From contig NZ_LMUI01000011.1 of NCBI RefSeq assembly GCF_009765995.1, positions 448,824 through 512,823 on the forward strand: DNA of 64,000 nt. Direction: 5' to 3'. The stretch comes from Methylocapsa sp. S129 (GTDB lineage Bacteria; Pseudomonadota; Alphaproteobacteria; Rhizobiales; Beijerinckiaceae). The notes beneath the pieces are model-generated. The model was not told where the DNA came from. It made no database searches and was given only the letters and a program-made list of their open reading frames with translations. Position 1 is the first letter of the stretch, and each line of letters starts with the position of its first letter. Positions 10,689-18,916 of the stretch are shown here, one piece after another. A program made the position numbers and the translations under genes.

Positions 10689-11464
10689 GCCCAACCCCCG
10701 TTCTGCAAGCCCGCGGTCTCATCAAGCGTTACGGGCGCGTCACCGCGCTCGACAATGCGGATTTCGATCTGTATCCGGGGGAAATCCTGGCCGTCATCGG
10801 CGACAACGGCGCCGGCAAATCATCGATGATCAAGGCGCTTTGCGGCGCCATTATCCCGGATGCCGGCGAGATCAAGCTCGGCGGCGAGGTCGTCAACTTC
10901 CGCTCGCCTATCGATGCGCGCCAAGCGGGAATCGAAACCGTCTATCAGAATCTCGCGGTTTCCCCCGCTCTATCGATCGCCGACAATATATTTCTGGGCC
11001 GTGAAATCCGGGCGCCGGGCGTTCTGGGTCGGGTTTTCCGCCTGCTTGATCGCAGCGCGATGCAGAAGATTGCCCGCGACAAGCTCTCGGAACTCGGCTT
11101 GATGACGATCCAGAACATCAACCAGACGGTGGAAACGCTTTCGGGCGGCCAGCGCCAGGGCGTCGCGGTGGCGCGCGCCGCCGCTTTCGGCAGCCGCGTC
11201 GTCATCATGGACGAACCGACGGCGGCGCTTGGCGTCAAGGAATCGCGCCGCGTGCTCGAACTGATCCTCGACGTGAAAAAGCGTGGCCTGCCGATCGTGC
11301 TGATCTCGCACAACATGCCGCATGTCTTCGAAGTCGCCGACCGCATTCACATCCATCGCCTCGGGCGGCGCCTGACGGTCATTGATCCTAAGAAGCAAAC
11401 GATGTCGGACGCGGTCGCGATGATGACCGGCGCCATGGCGCCGCCTGTCGAGCAGGCGGCGTAA
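10685..11464 (+). CDS. frcA: sugar ABC transporter ATP-binding protein (FrcA type)
   Basis: 259 residues, a single ABC domain: Walker A 'GDNGAGKSS', signature 'LSGGQRQGV', Walker B 'VVIMDEPTAALG', H-loop 'LISHNMPHVFEVADRIH'. It is nearly identical in pattern to Sinorhizobium FrcA and powers import by FrcB/FrcC. I choose TTG at 10685 because GGAGGG at 10672-10677 is seven bases upstream and TTGA overlaps the frcC stop; an ATG at 10664 in the same frame has no ribosome site. No fructokinase gene follows here, unlike frcBCAK operons. Confidence 0.93.
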   Translation: MSPTPVLQARGLIKRYGRVTALDNADFDLYPGEILAVIGDNGAGKSSMIKALCGAIIPDAGEIKLGGEVVNFRSPIDARQAGIETVYQNLAVSPALSIADNIFLGREIRAPGVLGRVFRLLDRSAMQKIARDKLSELGLMTIQNINQTVETLSGGQRQGVAVARAAAFGSRVVIMDEPTAALGVKESRRVLELILDVKKRGLPIVLISHNMPHVFEVADRIHIHRLGRRLTVIDPKKQTMSDAVAMMTGAMAPPVEQAA

Positions 11465-11739
11465 GGCGGCCCCTCAAGCAGAACGGACTTTGACTGACCC
11501 GTTGGGCGCATCCGCCGCAGCCGTCGGTGACCGCCGTGCTTTGACCGAATGACGCCTCCGTTTCGTCTTTGAAGAGCGAATCTTGAATTGCCTAGGATGA
11601 CCGCTGTGTGCGCGTTGGGCTGCAAATCAAGTGCGCAGATAAGAAAACTATCGTGTAGCGTTTTAACGATTGGAATCTCTATAGACTCTTCATAATACTT
11701 CAAATTACACTTTAAACGCGGAATGGCTTGGGGGAGTCC

Positions 11740-12951
11740 ATGCGTTTGACTTTAGCCGGCGGCGCATTGGCCGCATTTGCAATCTGCGGCCTAGTATCGG
11801 GGTGCGCATTTGTTCCAGATCTAGAGCCGGAGACCAGTTTCAGCTACGCCGAAATTATGACTCAGCTTGAGTGCGAACTCTATCTTGCGTCGGAGAGAGT
11901 GAAGAGTGAAACCGACGCCAACCCTGATACGCGCCGGCCGTTCGAGCCCACCGATTGGATCGCCAACATCACGATCAACCCTGATTTGTCGAACGACGCG
12001 TCCGTGAATCTCGCCGGTTCAGGAGTCAACAGTCTCGCGAAAGCATATACGAAATGGACGTCTGGCGGCGGCGTCGCCCCGAACACCGGGGTTGAGATTA
12101 ACGGCGACGCGAATGCAAACGATCAATATGTTTTCAAACTATTGAATTTATATTTGACGCCGGATTTTGTCATTTCGAACAAAAACAAATTCGATCCCGA
12201 GGTATTTCCGATCGCCGAACAATCGCACGGCAAGACGGTGGCTATAGAATATAAAAATCCAGATAGTCTCAGAATTTCAAAGTACCAGGTTGTCGAAGAA
12301 AAGGTCGAAGATACGGCTGTTTATGTCGTCAGCGATGTGACAAGTCCGTTATACAAGCACCGATTGATAAATCCGCGATTGCGGAATCAGTGTCAGTTCT
12401 CGGAAGCAGCCGAAAGGAGCTTGGGGTTCAAGAATCACATCAGTATTTCGACAGGCGACTATCCAAGCGAAATCGGTGGTGTATTCGGTCTTTATGAATT
12501 TATGACCAGAAGCCTCGCGGCCACTGACGCCGGCATAACCGAAGTAACTCAATTCGCGATCGAGAAGTGGTACAAAATGAACATTTCGGCGGGCGTCACC
12601 CCGGGTTGGTACGTCCCGTTTGGCAATTCCGGATTATCTGCCGGAGCCGTTCAAAAACTATTCGACAGGGTCAACGTTACCTTAAAGAAAGCAACGCCGC
12701 CGCCTCAGCCCGCCGTGGAATACGTCTGTATTGTCGCCGATCTCAAGAATCCAGTCTGCTCCGGTAAACAAACCGTCGCAACCAAGGGGACCGGCGAGCC
12801 GAAGCGGCTCGCTGCGCCGGCTGGCGCGGAGAAAAATTTCCGGGTGGCGCCCTTTGCCGCGACACTCCATCCGGTGAGCCCCGGCGACAAAGACCTCCTG
12901 CAGATGAATAGCGTTTTGCAATCCATCCAATCGAAAGTTTCGGGGCAGTAG
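11740..12951 (+). CDS. putative outer-membrane lipoprotein of unknown function
   Basis: 403 residues. The ATG at 11740 has GGGGGAG immediately upstream and opens a lipoprotein signal with lipobox 'LVSGC' (Cys at about residue 22). The mature part is mixed alpha/beta with Tyr, Asn and Asp enrichment and no domain I recognise; the last 100 residues become Ala/Pro-rich. It is noticeably less GC-rich than its neighbours, as is the 100 bp upstream, which suggests recent acquisition or relaxed codon use. It stands alone, transcribed between frcA and an aldo/keto reductase. An early-expressed surface or secretion-linked lipoprotein is possible, but there is no evidence for a specific role. Confidence 0.8.
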   Translation: MRLTLAGGALAAFAICGLVSGCAFVPDLEPETSFSYAEIMTQLECELYLASERVKSETDANPDTRRPFEPTDWIANITINPDLSNDASVNLAGSGVNSLAKAYTKWTSGGGVAPNTGVEINGDANANDQYVFKLLNLYLTPDFVISNKNKFDPEVFPIAEQSHGKTVAIEYKNPDSLRISKYQVVEEKVEDTAVYVVSDVTSPLYKHRLINPRLRNQCQFSEAAERSLGFKNHISISTGDYPSEIGGVFGLYEFMTRSLAATDAGITEVTQFAIEKWYKMNISAGVTPGWYVPFGNSGLSAGAVQKLFDRVNVTLKKATPPPQPAVEYVCIVADLKNPVCSGKQTVATKGTGEPKRLAAPAGAEKNFRVAPFAATLHPVSPGDKDLLQMNSVLQSIQSKVSGQ

Positions 12952-13135
12952 GAACGCGGTCGTATGAACCCGGCGGCGCCAAGATTAGCGCGCCGCGCCG
13001 CGCGCAGGCGCGGTTCACCTTCGTTTGTCTTGCGATTCCATGGGGGAGCGCTTAGCTGCGTTCTAGCGCCTGCCTGCGGGCGCTCCCGCAACGCCGTATC
13101 TGCGGCGCTTTCCTCGCTCGTTCTCAGGATCACTC

Positions 13136-14170
13136 ATGAAATATCGTCCGCTCGGCCGCACCGGCCAGTTCGTTTCTGAAATTTGCCTGGGAACGATGAC
13201 GTTCCATGGCGGCGCCGGTTTCTGGCGCAATGTCGGCACGGTCGAACAGCAGGGCGCGACGGCGATCGTCAAGCGCGCGCTCGATGCCGGAGTCAATTTT
13301 ATCGATACAGCCGATGTCTATTCGGAAGGGCAATCGGAAGTGCTGCTTGGCCAGGCTTTGCGCGATCTCTCGGTCAAGCGCGAGGACGTCGTCGTCGCCA
13401 CCAAAGTCCGCGGCCGCACCGGCCCAGGTCCCAACGCGGTGGGTCTGTCGCGCGGACATATCATGGACCAGGTCGCCGGTAGCCTGAAGCGGCTGCAGCT
13501 CGACCATATCGACCTCTATCAGATTCACGGCTTCGACGGCGTGACGCCGATCGAGGAGACCTTGCGCGCTCTTGATGATCTCGTTTCACGCGGGTTGGTT
13601 CGCACGATCGGCTGCTCGAACATGGCGGCCTGGCAGATCATGAAGGCGCTCGGCATTTCCAGCAAGCAGGGCTACGCGCGCTTTGAGACCGTGCAGGCCT
13701 ATTACACGATCGCCGGCCGCGAGCTCGAACGCGAAATCGTGCCGCTCGTTGAGGACCAAGGCCTTGGAATCATGGTCTGGAGCCCGTTGGCCGGCGGACT
13801 TCTGTCGGGCAAGTTTACGCGCAAGGGTTCGACGCCAAATGATGCGCGCCGCCTTGTGTTCGACTTCCCCCCGGTCAATCGCGAACACGCCTATGATGTC
13901 GTCGACGCGATGGAGCCGGTCGCCAAGGCGCATAATGTGTCGGTCGCGCAGATCGCGCTCGCGTGGCTGTTGCAGCGCTCGGGCGTGATGAGCGTCATCG
14001 TCGGCGCCAAGACGATCGAGCAGCTTGACGACAATCTGGCGGCGGTGAAGGTGAATTTGAGCGCGGAGGAAGTGGCCGCGCTCGACAAGGCGAGCGCGCT
14101 GGTTCCTGAATATCCCGGTTGGATGCTGGAGCGTCAGGCCGGTCCGCGCATGCCGACGCCGGTTGAGTGA
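13136..14170 (+). CDS. aldo/keto reductase
   Basis: 344-residue (beta/alpha)8 NADPH-dependent oxidoreductase of the AKR superfamily. Signature residues are visible: 'FIDTADVYSEGQSE' (catalytic Asp and Tyr), 'VATKV' (Lys), 'DLYQIHGFDG' (His) and 'RTIGCSNMAAWQI'; the C-terminal cofactor loop 'SVIVGAKTIEQLDDNLAA' is intact. It most resembles the YajO/Gcy-like group acting on sugar aldehydes or small ketones. A Gfo/Idh/MocA dehydrogenase follows 66 bp later on the same strand across a perfect palindrome, so the two may act on related sugars. Confidence 0.9.
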   Translation: MKYRPLGRTGQFVSEICLGTMTFHGGAGFWRNVGTVEQQGATAIVKRALDAGVNFIDTADVYSEGQSEVLLGQALRDLSVKREDVVVATKVRGRTGPGPNAVGLSRGHIMDQVAGSLKRLQLDHIDLYQIHGFDGVTPIEETLRALDDLVSRGLVRTIGCSNMAAWQIMKALGISSKQGYARFETVQAYYTIAGRELEREIVPLVEDQGLGIMVWSPLAGGLLSGKFTRKGSTPNDARRLVFDFPPVNREHAYDVVDAMEPVAKAHNVSVAQIALAWLLQRSGVMSVIVGAKTIEQLDDNLAAVKVNLSAEEVAALDKASALVPEYPGWMLERQAGPRMPTPVE

Positions 14171-14172
14171 CA

Positions 14173-14215
14173 TACGAAATCCCTTCTCCCGCGAAGCGGG
14201 AGAAGGGATTTCGTA
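14173..14215. repeat. perfect 20-bp palindrome with GAA loop (intergenic repeat)
   Basis: TACGAAATCCCTTCTCCCGC and its exact reverse complement flank a three-base GAA loop. The core CTTCTCnCGCgaaGCGGGAGAAG recurs at 34242, so this is a dispersed element rather than a gene-specific terminator. Transcribed, it would form a very stable hairpin between the aldo/keto reductase and the downstream dehydrogenase. Confidence 0.85.
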
Positions 14216-14236
14216 CAATTTTAGGGGGAATCGCTT

Positions 14237-15241
14237 ATGACAAGAAAAGTTTCCTGGGGCGTGCTGGGCGTCGCCAAGATCGGCGTCGAGAAAGTGATTC
14301 CGGCGATGCAATTGGGGGCGCTTTCGCGTATCGACGCGATCGCCTCGCGCGACCTTGCAAAGGCGAAGAGCGCCGCCGCCGTGCTGGGCATCGCCAAGGC
14401 CTATGGCTCCTATGAAGAACTGCTCGCCGATCCCGCCATCGAGGCCGTCTACAACCCGCTGCCCAATGAGCTCCACGTTCCCTGGACGCTGCGCGCGCTG
14501 GAGGCGGGCAAGCACGTGCTTTGCGAAAAGCCGATCGCGCTCAACGCCATCGAGGCGGAGGCTTTGCTCGCCGCCCGCGCACGTTCGGGCAAGCTTGTCG
14601 CCGAGGCCTTCATGGTGCGCTTCCATCCGCAATGGCGGCGCGCGCATGAACTCGCCCGTTCGGGCGCGATCGGCGAACTGCGCGCGATTCAGACGTTTTT
14701 TTCGTATCATCTCATCGACCCGACCAATATCCGCAACAAGCCGCCAGGCGGCGGCGCGCTCTACGACATCGGTTGCTATGCGATCCTGACCGCGCGGTAC
14801 ATTTTCGGCGCCGAACCGGCGCGGGTGATGGCTGTCATCGACCGCGATCCCGTCATGGGAACCGATCGCCTGGTCAGCGCGATCGCCGAATTTCCGGGCG
14901 GTCGCCAACTGTCCTTTCTTTGCGGGACCCAGACCTCGGCGCATCAGCGTGTGACGATAGCGGGCGATAAGGGCCGCATCGAAATCGCGATTCCCTTCAA
15001 CGCGCCTCCCGACCGTCCGACGCATATTACGGTCGATAGCGGCGCGGACCTGTTTGGCGGCGGCGCGCGCAGGGAGGAATTCGCAACCTGCGATCAATAT
15101 ACGCTGCAAGGCGACGCCTTCTCCCGCGCCGTTCTGGGCGAGGCGCCGCTTGAATATCCAATCGAGGACGCGATCGCCAATATGCGCGTGATCGATGCTT
15201 TGTTTCGATCGGGCGAGAGCGGGCGCTGGGAGACGGTGTAG
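14237..15241 (+). CDS. Gfo/Idh/MocA family oxidoreductase
   Basis: 334 residues: an N-terminal Rossmann domain ('WGVLGVAKIGVEKVIPAM', about 5-22) with the family motif 'CEKPIAL' (about 94-100, catalytic Lys) and a C-terminal alpha/beta domain carrying 'GGGALYDIGCYAILTARYIFG' split by substrate residues. The 'DIGCYAI' motif is shared with the glucose-fructose oxidoreductase/1,5-anhydrofructose reductase branch. It probably oxidises or reduces a sugar or cyclitol with NAD(P). It fits the sugar-handling theme of the genes upstream; the exact substrate is unknown. Confidence 0.9.
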   Translation: MTRKVSWGVLGVAKIGVEKVIPAMQLGALSRIDAIASRDLAKAKSAAAVLGIAKAYGSYEELLADPAIEAVYNPLPNELHVPWTLRALEAGKHVLCEKPIALNAIEAEALLAARARSGKLVAEAFMVRFHPQWRRAHELARSGAIGELRAIQTFFSYHLIDPTNIRNKPPGGGALYDIGCYAILTARYIFGAEPARVMAVIDRDPVMGTDRLVSAIAEFPGGRQLSFLCGTQTSAHQRVTIAGDKGRIEIAIPFNAPPDRPTHITVDSGADLFGGGARREEFATCDQYTLQGDAFSRAVLGEAPLEYPIEDAIANMRVIDALFRSGESGRWETV

Positions 15242-15255
15242 CCGGGCGTTGCTTT

Positions 15256-16131
15256 CTAGGCGCGCCCGCGGAGGAACGCCCGTATCTCCGCCTCGACGCC
15301 GCCCGGCTCCTCCTCCTGCACCGCCAGCTTGCCGCGTGGAATGGTGCGGCGCTCGACGTTGGGCAGGCTCGCCAGAGCCTCCATGTCCGCGCGCGACTTG
15401 CGCGGCGTGTTGGCGCCATAAAGCACCAAGATAGGGTCGCGCACATGGCGGGCGCCCGCGAGAAAGGCGGCCAGACTTCGAGCGGGGTCGAGCAGGCCGC
15501 TGACGAAACGGACTGAAGCATGCCGGGCGCCGGGCGCGCGCGTCACCCTGAGTTTTTCGGCGAATTTTTGTGGCGTCAGGAAAGCCGGATTCGCATAGAC
15601 ATGGCCGCGCGCCATCATCAGCACCACGGGCGGATTGACGTTGAGGGCGTAGACGAACGCGCCGAGCCCTTTGAGATCGACGAGACGCACAAACCATTCG
15701 AACGCCGCCGCCGGCTTGCCGCTCATGGTGGGCAGCGGGCCGCGCCATGTCGGCGCGATCAGGCAAAGCGCGCCCGTCGATCCCGCCGCCGCCTCCGCCT
15801 GCTGCAGCGCATAGGAAGCGGCATGGCCGACCGCGACCGTTGCAAGCGGCTTTGGGGCGACCTGGGTAAGGACATGGTCGAGGAACGCGCGATAGGCGTC
15901 CGGCCGCCAGTCGATGAATGGCTTTGGCTGATCGCCGAAACCGGGCCAATCGACGCTGACGGTCGCGTATGAGGTCGCCAGAAGCGCCTGCAGCGGCCGC
16001 ATTTCCTCGCGCGTCGAAATCGAGCTGAGGGCGGGGAGGAGAAGGATCGTCGGCCCCTCACCCATCCGCGTGACGCCCATGTGCAGCGGCTTGCCCTGCC
16101 AGCTCCAGTCGATTTGGCTCGTACTCTCCAT
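15256..16131 (-). CDS. alpha/beta hydrolase-fold protein, nucleophile position Ala
   Basis: 291 residues from ATG 16131; the open frame continues upstream only to a TTG. The fold is recognisable: oxyanion strand 'PTILLLPALSSISTREEM', 'TVSVDWPGFGDQPKP', cap region, and a late strand 'DPILVLYGANTPRKSRADM' with the acid residue region, then 'RRTIPRGKLAVQEE'. At the nucleophile elbow the sequence reads 'VAVGHAASYALQ', so the usual GxSxG serine position is alanine. It may therefore be a non-hydrolytic member or use the neighbouring serine. It is divergent from the tetR gene. Confidence 0.78.
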   Translation of the reverse strand: MESTSQIDWSWQGKPLHMGVTRMGEGPTILLLPALSSISTREEMRPLQALLATSYATVSVDWPGFGDQPKPFIDWRPDAYRAFLDHVLTQVAPKPLATVAVGHAASYALQQAEAAAGSTGALCLIAPTWRGPLPTMSGKPAAAFEWFVRLVDLKGLGAFVYALNVNPPVVLMMARGHVYANPAFLTPQKFAEKLRVTRAPGARHASVRFVSGLLDPARSLAAFLAGARHVRDPILVLYGANTPRKSRADMEALASLPNVERRTIPRGKLAVQEEEPGGVEAEIRAFLRGRA

Positions 16132-16248
16132 TGGGCAGCGCTTCCCATAGGCGGCGGTTGTACGCAAGGTTGGTAGCCTGAGTGCGATCGTTCGGATTAG
16201 GCGACCCCCGTTGCCTCAGTCGACCACGCCAGCGGCCTCCGTCTTGCA

Positions 16249-16272
16249 TTAGGAAACGATCGGTTCTATATA
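16249..16272. promoter_or_regulatory. candidate TetR operator upstream of tetR
   Basis: TTAGGAAACGATCGGTTCTA begins a near-palindrome (GAAAC-GATC-GGTTC) six bases before the tetR start. A similar 24-bp site (17 of 24 positions equal) lies at 16930 upstream of the MFS gene, which suggests both bind the same regulator. Binding is inferred. Confidence 0.55.
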
Positions 16273-16278
16273 CCCTCT

Positions 16279-16899
16279 ATGCAAGCGTCCAAGCTCGCCC
16301 CCCTCCCAGATCGCGGACCTGGCCGACCGCGCGAATTCGACATCGACGCGGCGGTCGCGGACGCGATCGAGGTTTTCCGTGCGCATGGCTATCACGGCAC
16401 TTCGGTTCAGGATCTGACCGAGGGGACGGGGCTTGCGCGGGGCAGCCTTTACAAGGCGTTTCACGACAAAAGGTCGTTGTTCCTGGCCGCGCTCGATCAT
16501 TATACCGCGGGATCGCTGCAGCGGGTTGGCGACGCCCTGGCGCAACCCGGTTCGGCCCGCGCGGCGATCCGCGAGGCTCTGATGGGCTATGCGCGGCGCG
16601 CCGCCGAAGGGCAGGGGCGGCAGGGCTGCCTGATCACGGCCGCCGCCATGGAGATGATGCCGGGCGACGTGGAGGTCAGCGTCCTTATCACGCGGATGTT
16701 CCGGCGGATGCAGGATTTGTTCGCGGCGGCGGTGATCCGTGGCCAGACGGCGGGCGAAATTCCTCGCGACTATGACGAACGGGCGATCGCCCGGCTGTTG
16801 CTCTGCACGGTCCAGGGCCTGCGCGTGCTCGGCAAGACAGGGCCGAGCGAAAGCGAGATGGCCGAAGTCGTCGATGTGGCGCTGAGGACAATGGTTTGA
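16279..16899 (+). CDS. TetR/AcrR family transcriptional regulator
   Basis: 206 residues with an N-terminal helix-turn-helix ('VFRAHGYHGTSVQDLTEGTG', then 'LARGSLYKAFHDKRSLF', about residues 35-70) and a C-terminal ligand domain of the TetR_C type (about 85-195). The promoter carries a palindrome resembling the site before the MFS gene 71 bp downstream, so it probably represses itself and the exporter until a toxic ligand binds. Regulator and exporter point the same way but have separate candidate operators. Confidence 0.92.
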   Translation: MQASKLAPLPDRGPGRPREFDIDAAVADAIEVFRAHGYHGTSVQDLTEGTGLARGSLYKAFHDKRSLFLAALDHYTAGSLQRVGDALAQPGSARAAIREALMGYARRAAEGQGRQGCLITAAAMEMMPGDVEVSVLITRMFRRMQDLFAAAVIRGQTAGEIPRDYDERAIARLLLCTVQGLRVLGKTGPSESEMAEVVDVALRTMV

Positions 16900-16929
16900 A
16901 GACGGGCCCCGTCGGGAAAACGGCTCCAA

Positions 16930-16953
16930 TTAGGAACTGACTGTTCCATAATA
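16930..16953. promoter_or_regulatory. candidate TetR operator upstream of MFS exporter
   Basis: Contains the perfect inverted repeat GGAAC-TGACT-GTTCC (16933-16947) within TTAGGAACTGACTGTTCC. It lies 17 bp before the MFS start codon and matches the tetR site in its outer bases. Confidence 0.6.
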
Positions 16954-16969
16954 AGAAGGGATTGCGACG

Positions 16970-18478
16970 ATGAATCCACTGACGACGATTGCGCCGGCCG
17001 AAAGCGAAATGCTCGATCCGCGCCGCTGGGCGGCGCTGGCGGTGCTGCTCGTCGGCGCTTTCCTCGCTCCGCTCGATTTCTTCATCGTCAATGTCGCAAT
17101 GCCTTCGATCACCACAGGCCTGCGCGCCAGTTCGGCCGACGTGCAACTCGTCATATCGGGCTATGCCTCGGTCTATGCCGTGTTTCTGATTACCGGCGGG
17201 CGGCTCGGCGACATTTTTGGGCGCAAGTCCGTGTTTCTGGCCGGGCTCGCCGGCTTCGCGCTCGCCTCGGCCCTGTGCGGCCTCGCCTGGTCGCCGACCT
17301 CGCTGATTCTCGGCCGGCTGTTGCAGGCGCTGGCCGCCGCCGCCATGGCGCCGCAGGCGCTGGCCTCCGTCCATGCCCTATTCCCCGCCCATGAGCGCGG
17401 CCGCGCCCTGAGCATTTATGGAATCACCCTCGGCCTGTCCTCGATCGTCGGCCAATTGTTGGGCGGCGCCCTCGTCGGCGCTGACATCGGCGGACTCGGC
17501 TGGCGGCTGGTCTTCCTGATCAACCTGCCCATCGCTATCGCCGCTTTCGCGGCGGCGATCCCGTTGCTGCGCCAAACCCATGGCGGAACCCGTCCGCGTC
17601 TCGATCTCATCGGCGTGTTTTTATCTGCGGCCGCCCTCACCGCGCTGGTGCTGCCCTTGATCGAGGGCCGCGAGCGCGGCTGGCCCTGGTGGTCGATCGC
17701 GATGCTGTTGACGACGCCTTTGTTCGCCGAAGCCTTCCGGCGCTACGAGATTCGCCTGGCGAAGGCGGGCGGCGAACCTTTGGTGGCGATCGACGCCTTC
17801 GCTTCGCCGGGGTTGCTGAGGGGCCTTGGCGCGATCGCCACGCTCTATGCGCTGGCGGCGTTCTTCCTGACCTTCTCGATCTATCTCCAGGCCGGCCTCG
17901 GGCGCACGGCTCTGGAAGCCGGTCTCGCCATCCTGCCCTTCTCGATCGGCTTTCTCCTTGGGTCTTTCGCCAGCCCGATGGTTGGCGACCGGATGGGAAC
18001 GGCGGCGCCGTCCGTCGGGTTCGCGCTCTCGGCGACCGGCCTTGTCGCTCTCGCCGCCGTCGCCGCGCTGACGTCGCCTGGTTTGATGCCGCCGTTCGGG
18101 CCGTTCGCGACGGCGCTGCTGCTGATCGGGCTCGGCATGGGCATGTCAATCCCGACCATGGTCCGGGTCGTCGTCGAGCGGGTCGCGCAGAGCCGCGCGG
18201 GGCTAGTCGGCGGCATGGTGAACTCGACCTTGCAGGTGAGCGCCGCGATCGGCGTGGCGGTGCTCGGCGGCGTCTTCTACGCCGTTCTGGGGCGGCGGAC
18301 CGATCCGCAAGCCCTGGCCCAGGCTTTCGCCGTCACCATGCTGCTGATCGCCGCTTGTCATGTCGTGGGCGCCCTGCTCGCGGCGGGACTCGGTCAGCGG
18401 CGGCCAGTGAGGGCGGCGGCGCGCGCCGCGGAGACTTCCGGAGGCGGTTGCGAAGCGGAGAACCGCGGGCGGGCGTGA
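16970..18478 (+). CDS. MFS transporter, DHA2 (EmrB/QacA, 14-TM) family
   Basis: 502-residue drug:H+ antiporter. It begins with a short cytosolic segment, then about 14 hydrophobic helices. Motifs include 'LDFFIVNVAMPSI' in TM1 (DHA2 acidic residue) and 'GGRLGDIFGRKSVFLAG' (motif A, about 75-91). The start has AAGGG ten bases upstream. Control by the adjacent TetR is likely from the paired operators. The last 98 codons have an 84%-identical relic at 20.1 kb, proof that a paralogous gene once stood nearby. Confidence 0.93.
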   Translation: MNPLTTIAPAESEMLDPRRWAALAVLLVGAFLAPLDFFIVNVAMPSITTGLRASSADVQLVISGYASVYAVFLITGGRLGDIFGRKSVFLAGLAGFALASALCGLAWSPTSLILGRLLQALAAAAMAPQALASVHALFPAHERGRALSIYGITLGLSSIVGQLLGGALVGADIGGLGWRLVFLINLPIAIAAFAAAIPLLRQTHGGTRPRLDLIGVFLSAAALTALVLPLIEGRERGWPWWSIAMLLTTPLFAEAFRRYEIRLAKAGGEPLVAIDAFASPGLLRGLGAIATLYALAAFFLTFSIYLQAGLGRTALEAGLAILPFSIGFLLGSFASPMVGDRMGTAAPSVGFALSATGLVALAAVAALTSPGLMPPFGPFATALLLIGLGMGMSIPTMVRVVVERVAQSRAGLVGGMVNSTLQVSAAIGVAVLGGVFYAVLGRRTDPQALAQAFAVTMLLIAACHVVGALLAAGLGQRRPVRAAARAAETSGGGCEAENRGRA

Positions 18479-18916
18479 TGGGCAAGGGCGCCGGCGATTC
18501 CGGAGAGCGGCATCCTGTGGAGCGCGATGATTTTTGGTCGAAACGGGCAGGTCTCGGCGCGCTCAAGCAAGTTTTTGAGCTTCGGGATATGCCAAAATCA
18601 TAGCGGTACGCTAGCGGTTCGGCACGGTGCGGATTGAGCGGCTGTCCTGCTTTAGTCGAGCGTCGCGTTGAAAGAGGGAACTACGCGCCCTAATTCCGGT
18701 CGCGGTCCATCGCGGTGGCCGCCCCGCGGGCGATCAAGCGCCATCATAAAGCTTTCCTTTGTTCCGTCCGGGTCAAGTTCCGTGCCGCGCCGTCCAAGAC
18801 AGGCGCTCCGGCGGTCAATAAATTGCGTCTCATTTTCACCACCTGGAGAACGATCATCCGCGCTCCTAACCGCCGCCGCGCCGGACACTCCGGGAGCAAG
18901 ATTGGAGATGCGTTTG
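18479..18916. other. gene-free interval between MFS gene and beta-helix gene
   Basis: 438 bp in which open frames lack ribosome sites and family similarity. The only structure seen is GTTGAAAGAGGGAA at 18667, repeated exactly at 20055 just before the MFS relic; the two copies bracket the beta-helix gene. Confidence 0.5.

Noticed and set aside
9795-10694. 299-codon minus-strand frame inside frcC
   Set aside because: Antisense shadow; extreme Asp/Arg content and no ribosome site.
13586-15949. 787-codon open frame on the minus strand
   Set aside because: It runs antisense through the aldo/keto reductase, the Gfo/Idh/MocA gene and into the hydrolase; composition is Arg-rich and has no family similarity. 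GC-rich codon bias keeps antisense frames open.
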